Source: Craterostigma plantagineum
Taxonomy: Eukaryota; Streptophyta; Magnoliopsida; Lamiales; Linderniaceae
Direction of reading: 5' to 3'
NCBI GenBank assembly: GCA_027422505.1
Contig: JAPQWV010000017.1
Coordinates: 12,587,501 to 12,651,500, forward strand
DNA: 64,000 nt
Shown piece by piece: positions 33,783-46,400 of the stretch. Within the stretch, counting starts at the first letter, position 1, and each line of letters begins with the position of its first letter. Under the pieces are notes generated by a model. That model had not been told where the DNA came from. It saw only the letters and a list, made by a program, of their open reading frames with translations, and did not search any database. The translations under genes and the position numbers were made by a program.

Positions 33783-33785
<3 letters not shown>
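32276..33785 (-). pseudogene. type-B ARR (response regulator), 3' exons: GARP domain and C-terminal region
   Basis: Type-B ARRs are nuclear cytokinin-response transcription factors. Visible exons, right to left: 33785-33546 with an acidic/Ser linker, SRKRRGKEENG and the GARP start [25 protein letters not shown] (split at a GT donor); 33443-33368 with KAVPKKILEKMNVPG; and 33261 onward with KYRIYLRK and a Gln/Asn/Ser-rich C-terminus ending at 32276. Introns have GTAAGC/GTCAG donors and GCAG acceptors. The 33368-33443 exon is 76 bp. One base is missing after CCCGGGCT, which breaks the nearly invariant PGLTRENVASHLQ block. Another frame change lies near 33000. A GAT repeat (32358-32424) adds about 20 Asp. 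The 5' exons lie at 42438-43421, beyond the MULE. Likely a dead gene. Confidence 0.8.
32358..32424. repeat. (TCA)n microsatellite encoding poly-Asp on the minus strand
   Basis: About 22 TCA units, read as GAT on the ARR strand, inside the last exon. Confidence 0.95.

Positions 33786-33841
<56 letters not shown>
33784..33841. repeat. (ATT)n microsatellite, left half at the MULE insertion site
   Basis: About 19 ATT units. On the gene strand this is AAT, reading as Asn before VAKSGSFENG. The matching half lies at 42381-42436 on the other side of the MULE. Confidence 0.95.
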
Positions 33842-33975
33842 GGGATAACATCAATTAAATCCCCGTTTCTAAAAAGTTTATCAACTAACTCCCCATTTCA
33901 GTTTATTTATTACCAAACTCCCTAAATTCAAACATTCCTAAACATCACTACCCGTTTAATTGAATAGACGATTTT
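33842..33975 (+). repeat. MULE left terminal inverted repeat
   Basis: Imperfect inverted repeat of roughly 42245-42380. The best-kept parts are AAATCCCC, ATCAACTWACTCCCC and the TTTATYACYAAACT segment. Confidence 0.65.
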
Positions 33976-34520
33976 ACCCCTAATTTATTATTTTTTAAAT
34001 CTTTTTCTTCTCCAATTCTATCGAAGACACCGCGCGCCACCGTTCCCAGACCTCGTCACCAATATTTTTCTCCGCTTTGTCTTCAGCTCCTCGCCGAAAA
34101 AGCTCCTCACCTATCCAATCACACTGGGTTTCTCGGTCCAGGTAAGTTGAGGTAAGTTTTCTGTATTTTTTTTTTCCACCGAGGGTTACTCGTCGAGGGT
34201 CTTGACTCGAGCGATTTGAGCTCGATCGAACGAAGTTGAGCTCAGTTGAGGTGCTCAGTTAACGTTTGTGGCAGTGAAATAGGATTTTCCCAGCTTTGGT
34301 GTCGAGCTGTGGCTGTCGAGTTTTGGGGATTGGATTTTATCCTCCATTTTCTACCATTAGCATACTGTGGGTGACGAGGGAGGTGAGTGATTGGTTTAAT
34401 TTTGGCTAATTTGTTGGTTGAAGCAATTTCTTATATGCAGTACCAAAGCATGTTGAATTACCGTACTCAGTGGAGTATCATTTGATGTTCTAATTTTAAC
34501 AGGCCCCATTATATGAAGCT

Positions 34521-36868
34521 ATGTTGTCTACAAATGTCTTTGGTGGACTCACGTTGTTTGCATTGTGCGAATATAAGAAGAGCACATATTTATTGATGAT
34601 AAATGAAACGACGAGTCTAATAGATTTATACGTAACCCTCCAAAGAAGATGGCCGGACATCTATTCACGACATGACTGGATAAAGTTTCAGGTTCCGTTT
34701 GAAGGTATTTACGCAACTTTGAAAGAAAATGGAGACGTGTTCAATATGTTCGAACTCTATCAACGGCTGAAATTTTTTGTGATCCATATGAAAGTCGAAG
34801 GTGATGATGGAAATGGAATGGGTGAAATCAGTCGGGTGGAGAGGTTTGTTTTATTATTCTGAATTTTAAACGTCCATGTATATAAATTTCCTACCAATGA
34901 TGGATAACATTTTTTTATTTTTCTTATAGTGTGGAAGAGAATGAAGAGTCAATGGAATTTAACATTGACAGAAATTCAATAGATGCATTTCGTCACTACA
35001 TTGATGGAGAAGGGCAAACCTTCGAGGATGCAAATGATTTCAGACGGATCTTAAAAAACTACTCCATTGCCATCCGTCGTAACTTTTTGTATAAGAAGAA
35101 TGATTCCCAAAAGATCATAGTTGTTTGCAAGGATGAGACGTGTCAATGGCGGATATATGCATCACTTCATAAAAGGGATAGATCATTTGGCATTCGAAGA
35201 TGCAATTTGCGGCACACATGCGGAGAAGATGGTATTAAGAGTCGTGATCATCCTCGAGCCGACTCCCCTTGGATTGGGAACATAATGAAGGATGAATTAC
35301 GGGACGAGCCATCTTATCGTCCAAATACCATTGTCAAAGATATTTTGAGGGACTATGGCGTAGAAGTGGGTTACCAAAAGGCTTATAGAGGCAAAGAAAC
35401 TGCTATCCGTGATCTTTATGGCTTAGAGAATGGCACGTTTGATCAATTGCGGTGGTATTGTAGCGCCGTTAGGGAAACCAATCCCGGTAGTGTGGCGGAG
35501 TACGATTTATACCCTAACGACAATAAGTTTCGGAGGCTATTTATTTGCTTCCGTGCATGTCTGGTTGGTTTTGTGCAAGGATGTCGGCCACTCATATTTG
35601 TCGATGGTACTCACATCAAGACAAAGTTTAAGGGTGTGTTGGTTACCGCCGTGGCAAAGGATGCCAACGATGATTTGTTCACGATAGCGTATGGCGTCGT
35701 AAGCATTGAGAATGATGAAAATTGGGAATGGTTTCTTGTGAAGTTGAGGAGCATGTTCGATCACTACCCGACGATGGCGAGAGAACTCACTTTTTTTTCA
35801 GATAGGCACCCAAGTATTATAAGTGTTGTTTCGTTGGTATTCCCGGGATCCCGACATGCATATTGTTCGCGTCATTTAGTTGACAACTTCAGAAAAGAGG
35901 TAATTATAAAGACTTTAATTTACTATAAAGGCTGTTTAGTTAGAGGGTACTGCAAAAATACAAATATAGGTACTATGCAGATACCAACATAGGTACTGTC
36001 ACACTGTATCTTTAGGTACTACGGGATTGTCACTCATGACTTGTTTGTATCCGTTTTCAGGTGTTGAGGCATTATCCATTGCTCAACAAGAAGCACTGTG
36101 TAGTGTTTTCAAAAAAGCAGCATACACCACGACGGCTAGTAAGTTTTCCGAACACATCACCAACATTATCCAGTGTATGCCCTTGGCACAGCAATTTATT
36201 AGAAATTCTCAACCAAATTGTTGGGCGAATTTATTGTTTGATGGGAAGAGGTGGGGTGTTGTTAATAATAATCTAGCCGAGTGTTGGAATAGTTGGGTGA
36301 AAGATGCACGGTCGTTGCCGGTGAAGGGAATGATTGACAACATTCGTGTGAAGATAATGACGCAAATGTATGAAAGGCGTGAAAAGGGATTGACCCTTTC
36401 CGATGATCTTTGCCCGAAACAAGAGAAGAAACTCGTGGCCAATATAGAGAGTAGTCGTACATTGAAAGTGAGTAAGTCTAGCGCCGTTACATTTGAGGTT
36501 GTTGCTCAAGATGGCTCATTCTCCGTGGATATACAACAAAGCTCTTGCTCGTGCAAAGAATGAGATGTTTATGGGATACCATGTAAGCATGCGGTGGCGT
36601 GTATATGTTCGATGGGGCTATCTGTTTATGACTATTGTGATTCATTTTCCGATCCCAGAAGTATAGGGATGCATATTGCGCTGTCATCAACCCTATTCCG
36701 ACGAATGAGATGAATGCTCAAGCCGCTGATAGAGAATATATTTGTGATCCAGACATCCGTGTTATGCCCGGTCGCCGAAAAATGCGGAGGTACCCTTCAC
36801 AAGTTGATAGAAATAGAAACAAGTGCAAAATATGTGGTAAAATATGGGCACAATCGTCGTACGTGTAA
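34521..36868 (+). pseudogene. mudrA-like MULE transposase with SWIM and zinc knuckle
   Basis: Would cut and insert the element at its inverted repeats. Exon 1 (34521-~34843) has a PB1-like N-terminal region. Exon 2 (34930-35899) carries the MuDR DNA-binding domain (VVCKDETCQWRIYAS, RRCNLRHTC) and the DDE core: IFVDGTHIKTKFKG (first D), ELTFFSDRHPSII (second D), RHAYCSRHLVDNF. Exon 3 from 36061 includes NNNLAECWNSWVKDAR, where the catalytic Glu is expected, then a SWIM finger (SCSCKE...CKHAVAC) and a CCHC knuckle near 36825-36868. Defects: a frameshift near 36100, a TGA at 36561-36563 where SWIM proteins have Trp (KE-stop-DV), and one extra A inside the knuckle. Splice sites fit GT-AG. Probably inactive but recent enough to read clearly. 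Confidence 0.85.
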
Positions 36869-37149
36869 AGAAGCCGTACGTACATAGCTTACTTGCCCGT
36901 ATTTTGCATGTATTATGTATGTTGTTGTGTTTATTTTGTCGTTTTGTCCATATGGTGGTTATGCCGTCTTTTTGTGGTTATGGCATATTCTTTTGTCGAT
37001 ATGTTGTCGATAGGTAATGACACGTTCTTTTGTCGATATGTTGCCGTTAGGTTACGCTCATTCTTTTGTATTGGTTGCGGCACATTCTTTTGTCGATATG
37101 TTGCCGAAAGGTTATGACACATTCTTAGTCGATACGTTGCCATATGTTT

Positions 37150-38880
37150 CCTTTTTGGTTATATGCCGCAAACGTCTACTTTAAGTACTGTAAGATACTA
37201 CAAACATACTACATATGGTACTACAATAACGAACTTTATGGAAATACAAAAGTACACATGTAGGTATTACATATATTTAAATTGGTACCACAAGTTACAA
37301 AGCGTATTTCAGAAAAGGTTTTACAACCGGTACGGGGGCACTGAAAAGGTACTACAAAAAACCTAAATCTGGTACAACAAAACTCAAGGTATAGTACTGC
37401 AGATGTCCACTGGTGGGTACTGCAATAGTCTACGTATAGGTACAACAAATTAGAGTTGTGTACTTCCATTTCGCTCGCACGGCACGGAAAAGGTACTACA
37501 AACTACACAGTTATGGTACTACGTGCACATATTACATGGTACTGCAATTGTCCCAATTTAGGTACCTCAGACGTAGTTGTGTAGGTACTACAAATTGGAA
37601 TTAGAGTATTTCGACGCCGTTCGGGTTATGTTTTGGTCCGTGAGTACGTTACCATAGTTAAGGATACTAATTTGATCATTTGGTGTCGAAGTTGGTGTTC
37701 GGAAGATTGGACTCAAGGATAGGTACATTGAAATCCCAACATTCTTTCCACTCGAATGAAGCTAGTAACAATATCTTACCACATAATCAAGATTTAACGT
37801 TGCCATATATTTAGAGCTGGAGTATTTTACGTATTATGTAAGCTCTAAATCCTTAATGCACAAGATTATACGTCTTTTCGACAACCGTACGGGGGCACTG
37901 AAAAGGTACTACAAAAAACCTAAATCTGGTACTAAAAAACTCAAGGTATGGTACTGCAGATGTCCACTGGTAGGTACTGCAATAGTCTACGTATAGGTAC
38001 CACAAATTAGAGTTGCGTACTTCCATTTCGCTCGCACGGCCCGGAAAAGGTACTACAAACTACCCAGTTATCGTACTACGTGTACATATTACATGGTACT
38101 GCAATTGTCCCAATTTAGGTACCTCAGACGTAGTTGTATAGGTACTACAAATTGGAATTAGAGTATTTCGACGTCGTTCGGGTTATTTTTTGGTCCGTGA
38201 GTACGTTACCATAGTTAAGGATACTAATTTGATCATTTGGTGTCGAAGTTGGTGTTCGGAAGATTGGACTCAAGGATAGGTACATTGAAATCCCAACATT
38301 CTTTCCACTCGAATGAAGCTAGTAACAATATCTTACCACATAGTCAAGATTTAACGTTGCCATATATTTAGAGCTGGAGTATTTTACGTATTATGTAAGC
38401 TCTAAATCCTTAATGCACAAGATTCTACGTCTTTTCGACAACCGTACGGGGGCACTGAAAAGGTACTACAAAAAACCTAAATCTGGTACTACAAACTCAA
38501 AATATAGTACTGCGTGTACATATTACATGGTATTGCAATTGTCCCAATTTAGGTACTACAAATGGCCAGGTACTACGAAGGTACTACGGGGACATATTTT
38601 CGACAAACGAAGGGTATGACGAAGGTACTGCAAATTACAAACAGGTGGTACAACAAAAGCTTAAGATGTGGTACTACAAATCTCTGTGTGTAGAACTGCA
38701 AATGACTTATCATTGGTTCCACAAAGTAGATCTGGAGTATTTCAAACCCGCCTGCACGATACGTAAAGATACCACAAACAACCTGTATATGGTACTACAA
38801 CAGAGAAAACTTAGTACCACAAACTACCAATATTGGTACTACATAGATATTTGTTCAAGTACAACAAAATCCTAAGGATG
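37150..38880. repeat. MULE internal spacer: GGTACTACAA repeats and a 557-bp tandem duplication
   Basis: Variants of GGTACTACAAA recur every 20-60 bp on the plus strand. A large unit starting ACAACCGTACGGGGGCACTG is present at 37323-37880, again at 37881-38437, and truncated from 38438 to about 38560. It lies between the convergent 3' ends of the transposase and the Ulp1-like gene. No coding frame supported. Confidence 0.75.
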
Positions 38881-38948
38881 CCAAATACATAAACAAGTCA
38901 CAAACTAAGAGGACCAACAACGTCTGAGTCTCAAAACACAAATAAACA

Positions 38949-41722
38949 TTACTCAAACAAGTGGAGCATGCAACTAAGATCGTCCTTAAGTATCGTGGCA
39001 GCCATGAAGCCACGATATAATTCGACGTCAACTTCGTCAAGATACCTCCCACGAGCCCCAGGTCCAACGATGTATCGATCCATGGACATTGCAGTATGCA
39101 CACCGCAATCCACACCCTCCGGATTCTGCTCCCTCGTGGACTCAAAGTCCGGCATGATTGACTTTGCCTTGTCGCCCCACTTATATGTCCAGTAGGTCGA
39201 CAGAAAACGAGCCTGTACAATATACATCTCGTAAAGAACATGACATAAACTATTTAATTTACAAAAAATCACAACCAAATGATCTAGTCGTCCACTTCAT
39301 GTGATTGTGCTTCAGCGAATCTCGTACGTAAAATCGTCTTTCCTCCAACTTGTAAATCAAAACAACCCAATGATTTTTCATGTATAAGGGTCCCCAAGGC
39401 AACATCGTTAATCTTGTCCAACCAAGCCACCGCGCTGTCGGAAAGCGACTCCACAATCCCCTCAATCGTGTTCATGTTTACCTTCGCGGTCTTCGTTATG
39501 TTTATAACCTTCGCAAAGAACTCTACCTGGACGAAGGAAGGGATCACAAACGAACGAGGTCTGTCCCGGCGATTGCCTCCGACACGTTGGAGACATTCGC
39601 TTAACGCATCGATCACGGGGGACGATATCAAGCCACCGAAGAGTAGCATATAGAAGGCTTAAGGATTAACCTCACAAAGGCCGTTTTGCCAAACCATTAA
39701 CCTTGCATCAGCCCAATAGGAATTAAAACACATTAATTAAAGGCAACACATTAAAAAAGGTACTTAACAACACTGACACTTAAATTAAACGTACCCAATC
39801 TTCCTCGCCTCTATGTATGTATTGATGCAATCTCTCTGTTCGGTTTGCAACTTCTCTTTGCCAGTCCGTACGACCCATGTACCTCTCGTACCAGTCAACG
39901 GGAGCCTCCTCATCTGATCCTTGCTCGTCTATTTCAAGTACTTGAGTTGCTGCTTTCACTTTCTTCCTTTTTTTATTCGGCGCTGTAGTATCGGAGGATC
40001 CTGGCATAGTAAACTCAGAATCCCGCTTCTTCTTTCTATCTTCACGGCCTCTCACTATTTGTGCTATCGATGATGCCGCTAACGATGCCACGGGCATTGG
40101 CTCGAGTTCAACAATGCTCAAATCAGCAAGGACGTTTGCCACTGTCTCATCAGCCTGTGCCTGCGCCTTCGCCGCCTCATCAGCCACCTCATCAACCACC
40201 TCATCCTCCTCTGCCATGCCAGTCTGTCCAACCTCAGCCTCATCCTCCTTTGCCACCTCAACCACCACATCCTCCCTTGCAACCTCAGCCACATCATCCT
40301 CCCTTGCAACCTCAGCCACATCATCCTCCTTTGCAACCTCAACCATCTCATCCCAGCCTCACCAACACCACCCTTATGCCCGTCTAAACCAAACGATGGA
40401 GCAATATCATCGTTACTGCCACACCTTGATCGCTAGCCCCTTGATAACCTCTGGACTTTTCATCGTCACCATCACCCTCACCCTCAGCCTCCCCTATCGC
40501 TCCCCGAATCCTCGCTCTCAACTTTTCAATTACATCATTTTTTTCCCGCATCGCAGCCTCCAACTGTTCAACACGTGCTCTCAAATCATTCTTCAATTTC
40601 GAACGTATCTCATCCCCCCGATCTTGTTCCCCTCCAATTCCCTAAAGAAAACAAATATTGTTAAATTTACTATTGAGAAACATAAAAACAAAGCACTATT
40701 TGAGAAAACCGTGTTATATACCATTGGCATCTGCGCGATTGGTTCCACAAACTTCATCTCGCTTCTTCGAGGGATTATCGGAAGAACACGGGTAATTTCA
40801 GCTACTTGTGTCTCCGCAATCGTACTGTCATTTGGAACATAACGGAATTCCCATTTGAACCATCGTGGGAACATATAGGGATGCCTCTTTCGTGCCAACG
40901 AAGGCACATGCTCATACACCCACATCTATGAACACGAACACACGCATTAGAATTATAGGAAGAGCACAAAATATAAGATGAAATAACAAAATAAATAAAG
41001 TAACTTACCATCAATACAGTAGTGCAACCATTGATCGTCACATTCGATCCCGCATTTTCAAACGCAGCGGCAATTTTCATCTCCTCCAACAGAAAATTAT
41101 GCACGGCCGCTCCCCAAGCATATTCTCCAAGACTCTCTAGATCGTCCACGTAAACAGTCACAAAAGATGGGTTTTTCGAATTACCCATCGGAAAAAGTAC
41201 ACAATTAAATAAGAGAAGAATGACAGCACGGACAAAATCCTCAACACTATCCTTCTCCTCCTCACCAACTAAAGACTTCAACAACTTCATTATACTTTTT
41301 CGTGTTACATTGCCATTTTTCCCATCAAAATGGCGTTCAACGATTGACTACGTAAATCTACTATCCGGATCAACGGGTTGCCCTAAATGGTGCAACCCCA
41401 TCACCAAACTAAACTCTTGCGGTGAGAATATAACGTCTATGTCCTCAGCGAACCGAAAACTGTTCTCCTCCACATTATAGCGCCTCAGTAATGCCACAAT
41501 TCTTGTAAAAGATTGTGACATCTTCGGCATCTCCAAAAAACTGTAGAATGGAGTTTGCTTTAGCAGTTTCTTGTGTTCCTCCTTCAGCCCTAGTTCAATT
41601 ATCGTCTCTCTAAAAAGGTTGGGATGACACCGTGATGTCATCTCGTAATTCTTTCTTCTTGAGCCGGAGGGTTTTTTCGACTTCCGTGCCATTTCTGCAC
41701 GCGAGAACAACGAGAGAATCAA
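38949..41722 (-). pseudogene. MULE-borne DUF1985 + Ulp1-like (C48) protease gene
   Basis: Right to left: 41722-41348, a DUF1985-like region (FYSFLEMPKMSQSFTRIV, FSPQEFSLVMGLHHLG); 41290-41010 (MKLLKSLVGEE..., VYVDDLESLGEYAWG); a GT-AG intron; 40925-40640 (MWVYEHVPSLARKR); a coiled-coil stretch (LRARVEQLEAAMREKNDVIEKL, 40590-40500); acidic tandem repeats VAREDDVAE (40340-40260); and a C48 domain with His in HWVVLIYKLEERRF (~39371), Asp in YVRDSL and Cys in EGVDCGVHTAM (39105-39107). The Ulp1 family removes SUMO; the role in transposons is unknown. Frames change near 39370 and 40380, and an in-frame TAG occurs near 41350, so it is probably broken or has more introns than seen. Confidence 0.7.
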
Positions 41723-42244
41723 ATAATAAACTTACGGTACCATTAACTATGTAATATGGTACCAAAAAACACATACAAGCACCAATTCAATCATAGTACC
41801 AAAAAACAACCTAGGGTCGTACCAAGACAGTAACAAATGCAGTACCTTTACATCGAACAGTGAAATTAGAAGCTAACAAACCCTAATTTCAATGATACGA
41901 ATTTCCCCAAATCGAAAAACGAAATAATAAAACCCGAATTTTGAAGAAACCCCAAATTCGAGCCGTAATCAACAATTAAACAGAGCTCGACATGAAATCT
42001 TTCAAGGAATGCAACTATGAAAGCCCTAATCTCTACATTAACACAAAATGCCACCAAAAACGAAAAAATTAAAGTCTAACGAAGATGTGAAGCGGCGGTA
42101 CCGTTGAGGTGATGCGTGAAGCCTTAATATCTCGTCGTCTGCTCTGTATCGTCGTCGTCTGCTTTTCGTTCCTCGTCGTCTGCCTTCATTCTCCGTCGAC
42201 CTCAGTATATGAATCAGTTGGTTATTTTGCAATATTTATGTTTT
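41723..42244. other. MULE right subterminal region, no gene seen
   Basis: 5' flank of the Ulp1-like gene. Contains scattered GGTACCAAAAAA motifs akin to the spacer repeats and short GTCGTCTGC repeats at 42130-42190. Confidence 0.5.
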
Positions 42245-42378
42245 ACAGGGATATATTTGTCCATTAGGTAGCTATCTGATATAATAGTTTGAAAGGGAGA
42301 GTTTAGTGATAAATGAATTGAGAGGGGGGAGTAAGTTGATGTATAGTTTGGGGTAGGGGGATTTATGTGTAGATTTGC

Positions 42379-42380
<2 letters not shown>
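42245..42380 (-). repeat. MULE right terminal inverted repeat
   Basis: Imperfect inverted copy of 33842-33975. The outermost bases of the two ends line up. Confidence 0.65.

Positions 42381-42436
<56 letters not shown>
42381..42436. repeat. (ATT)n microsatellite, right half at the MULE insertion site
   Basis: About 18 ATT units directly outside the MULE end and directly after the ARR receiver exon. Counterpart of 33784-33841. Confidence 0.95.
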
Positions 42437-42437
<1 letters not shown>

Positions 42438-43421
42438 TTCGATGTTTTTAGCCCTTTTTTTCTGACAACGTGCTGCCAAATGGTCTTCAAAGCCTCCATT
42501 CGGACAGGCTTTATGAGGTAGTCGCACACCCTGTGTTTGACGCCGTTCATTACAACGTTGTAGCTATCATCAGCAGACATCACTGCGCAACAACAAAAAT
42601 CACAAACAAGAAACTTTAGCACAAAATATAAAAATAGGGGGTGATTTTAGGGGGTGACATTATACGTATAGTAAGTTTCAAATAAGCAATTTAATAACAT
42701 TATACGCTGAAACCCTAGATTTTGCTCCAACTTATAGGGTTTCGAAAAATTTAGGGATGACATGATAAGGACTAACTTCCAAAATTAAACAATTTCGAAA
42801 CAAAATCTTAGATTCAAGCGTATAATCTCCCTAAATTGCCAAAATTTTAAAAATATGTCCTTATAATGCCTCAATAAGAAGATATGTCCCTATAATGCAA
42901 AATCCCCTACAAGACCAAATGAGAATTAACTAATAAAAAAATAGGAATTTGGACCAGCAATTTTTGGACAGAAAAAAAAAGGTACTTACTGATGACGGGC
43001 AAATCCATCTCAAGGCCAACTCTTTCGAGGAGAGTGAATCCATCCATGTCAGGCATGTGGACATCGCTCATAACTATGTCAAAGCTGTCTTTGTTTTCCC
43101 TCAGCAACTTCTGTGCGACTTCCGCTTGGTTGCACTTTGTGACTGTCACAACACGATGGTAATATATATAGATATATAGATATAAAGATATATAAGAAAG
43201 ACAAGTAACCGAAGCCAATTGTTCTAAGCACAGATACAGATAGACAGACAGTGTTCATCGAATTTATTACCTTCATAACATGTCATAAGCATCTTCTCCA
43301 AGATCTTGAGACAAGTAGGATCGTCATCAACAATGAGCACTCTCAAACCAACTGGAAACTTGTCTGAAACAACAACGCTAGGCTTCGGACAATCGCCTGA
43401 ACTTTGAGGCACAGTATTCAT
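42438..43421 (-). pseudogene. type-B ARR (response regulator), 5' exons: receiver domain
   Basis: Exon 1 is 43421-43271 ([10 protein letters not shown]..., [24 protein letters not shown]), exon 2 43142-42990 ([44 protein letters not shown]), exon 3 from 42582 ([41 protein letters not shown]). Splice sites are GTAATA, GTAAGT and CAG, and the exon phases join to a continuous receiver. All key residues are present: the acidic pair in VDDD, the phospho-acceptor Asp of MSDVHMP, and the Lys of LIKPV. The domain takes phosphate from histidine phosphotransfer proteins in cytokinin signalling. The gene then enters the AAT repeat and is cut from its DNA-binding half by the MULE. A truncated receiver-only product is conceivable. 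Confidence 0.85.
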
Positions 43422-46400
43422 TGCAAAGATAAATGATGATTCTTCTTATTTTCCTGCAAAAGTAACTTATTTAGATGCATGCATGAGAGAAAACTGACAA
43501 GAGATCACTGCATAGAGGTGAAGTTAGCTTCTTTTGTTAAACCTCAATCTATATGCACTGACCAGAAATCCTAGGACGAGATTGGATTTTGGTTTGCTTC
43601 TCACAAGGGTCTCAAGTTAAAAAGAGAGGACGATAAAATACAAGGAAATAAGTGTTATTTGCGATCTTTTTTTATGGTAAACTATCAATCAGAATATAAT
43701 TAGCATATTTTTCTACTTTTCTTTCACAAGAGATTTTTGGATGAAATGTAATTTTATTAGGATGAGAGCCATGTCTGTCACTATGCATACGAGTAGCCAT
43801 GAATAGATATTTTTAGCAAAATTACAAATTCGGTTCCAAAACATACAAATTTTCAATTTTGTATAACTATATATGATACTCGCAAACGTAGATCATTAAC
43901 TTCACATGAATGTGATTGAGAAATATTCCAAATCATCAGTCAAGTCAGAAAAATGATCGGAGACACAAATTTGTTTGACCTATTTTTGCAATAATTAGAT
44001 ATAATTATCAAAATTGAAAAATGACATAGTTAGGGAGTCAATGTAATAATTTGGCTTAATATGATCTATTCGTAAGTTAGCAAATTTAAAGAACATTTCG
44101 TCAATTTCCCAGTATTTTTGCTTCTTTGGCTTGGACGGTGTGATTTTGGAATAAGTTCTTCCAATAATGTAGATTTTAAATACCGTATACGAGTTGATAC
44201 GGTAGCCCAGAGTCTCACACTTATTTAGAAATAAGAGTAATTTGAAATTTTAATTTCATTATTTTCCTTAGCATATCATAGAAAATTAACTACGAATCAG
44301 CTGTCTTTAACTAAGAGATTTTTTTGCATTTCAAAATTTCGGTATATAAACAAATTTAATTAGTCGCCATAAAGAACAAAGATTCATTTCCCTTTCCATA
44401 TTGTTCTTATCGGAAAGAAATAATAAATTGAGATATTTAAATCGAGGTATTTATACAGTTCACGATTACGGTTAAAAACTGTTGATCCCGATTTCGAGAT
44501 ATGCAAAAAATGGACAGTCCGGTTACAAATTCTTTCCAATTTCAAAGATTCAAAAGGCGTGTTTTTCTTCTATTTTATTTTGTTTTTAATTTTAGGGTTT
44601 TATTTAACTTTTTATGAAAAAAAAAACGTGCAGTTTGAACATTAGGTTTAAGTTGTGTTGACGAAGTAACCGAAGTGTGAACGGCTAACGGTAATTGAAA
44701 GGTTCACTGGTGGTTCAGTTCGGTTTTGTTTTTTTTTTTTTGAACAATTGAACACTGAGTTTGCATTTTGTGAATCAATTATGTATATAACCATGGTTCA
44801 AAAAAAACAAGAAATATTGACTAAGGTACAAAGACTAAGCAAGCCCGCAAAGAAAATGTTTGGTTGGGGGTATTAGGGGGGATTAGGGAGTATATGATTT
44901 ACTAAAGTAATGTTTGGTTGAAGGGTTTATTTAAAGTTGGGATTTAATTAATACCCCCTTAATACCCCTTATTAGGTATTAATTAAAGGAGTCCCCACCC
45001 TCCCTTTATTTAATCCCACCTTGTTATTAAATATTTTTATCACACAGATTACGTTAATTAATCGCTTTTATGTTTTGGTGGATGTAATTAAAAATTCAGA
45101 AAGTAATTGAAAAACTAAAATAAAAAAATATTAGTCAAATCATAAAAGGACGTTGCACATCACAATCTCTGGTGGCATAATGCAGTAAAGTGTCAGACTA
45201 CGCTTTTTTTATTACGCATAGTAGCGCTTTGTAATTAATTTACGCTAAAGCTCGCCTTAACGCGCGTGATACGTTGCTTTTTAAAACACTGATTATGGTA
45301 GAACTCGACTCATAATAAAGCTCAACCTCTAGCTTGAGTCGAAACTCTTTCTTTCTTAATATTCATGAAATAGTTAAGTCTAAATACCTTACTATATAAG
45401 ACATTAAATAATAAAAAAACTCATGAGGAACTCGTAAGCTTTTGAACAGTCACGACGAAACTCTCGAGATTTTGATAGTCATCTCATGAGCTCGAATTGA
45501 ATTTCAATAAGTTCATGTTAGGATCGGTTAATGTGTTTAGAAGGAGGGGGAAGTGAATAAATACTTGTTAGATTTTTCGGTTATGAACCGGTTAAGGTCA
45601 AATACAGGTGCTTGATATTTACATGTGTTGTCTGTTGCAGAAGAAAGCGGTCGGCTTTTGAACTAAGACAGATGTGAAACGTGATGTGTGTAATGTGGTA
45701 CGCACAGAATTTGTTTCTGAAGTTCAGGGCAAATTCTCATATGTCTCCCCTTCTTCCCCGCAAGGAAGGTAACACTAGAACCCTCGGTTTACCACCTTTG
45801 TCGTACAACCTCCTTAGCTAAACTCACACATTATAACCCTCACGGCTATATTCAATTAGCTAAACTCATAGACACCTCTAGACAGCTTTTTACAGTCCGT
45901 CTCTTTCAAGAACTTTTACAGTCCCTTGAGGAAATCACTTACTAACCGGTCCGGTATAGTATAGTGATGACAACACATAAGTTTTTTTCTTAGCTTGAAA
46001 GCTTTGAGCTTGATCTCTCGTTCCTAAAAATTCTCAACAAGTGTCGTAAGGTCTTCATCTTGCATTCCCTCTATTTATAGCTGGGTTTGAAGTTGAAGGT
46101 CGTTGTGAGATAGCTCTTCACATACAAGACAGAGCATTTATTAGCTTTACCAAAAATGGGTATGCCCGGTGTTGCAGCAGTCCGCGCTGCCTTTGCTTTA
46201 TTTCTTATTCAGCTCGGCTTGACTTCAACTTGGCTCTAGCTGGCAGCCTTGTATTAATTGCTCGTCAGAAGTCTTCAACTTGTTGCGCCTCAATATATTT
46301 GAATCTGTCCAGCGTGGCAAGTCCGGTATCATGCAGTTCGGTCTTCAGTGTACTTCCGGTATGCAGTCTTGATTCGGTTTGTGATTGCGCTTGATGATCT

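Larger units (their letters stand above)
33842..42380. mobile_element. Mutator-like (MULE) DNA transposon inserted in the ARR gene
   Basis: 8.5 kb between two ATT runs. The left end GGGATAACATCAATTAAATCCCC and the right end read inward, AAGCAAATCTACACATAAATCCCC, align from the first base, and similarity continues for more than 60 bp (AACTAACTCCCC against AACTTACTCCCC; TTTATTACCAAACTCCC against TTTATCACTAAACTCTCC). It carries a mudrA-like transposase on the plus strand and a DUF1985/Ulp1-like gene on the minus strand, a pairing known in some plant MULEs. The 8-11-bp target duplication cannot be resolved inside the microsatellite. Confidence 0.85.

Noticed and set aside
44865..45025. MITE with GTTTGGTTGGGGGTATTAGG ends
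   Set aside because: Internal symmetry exists but no exact terminal inverted repeats or TA/TTA-type duplication could be fixed.
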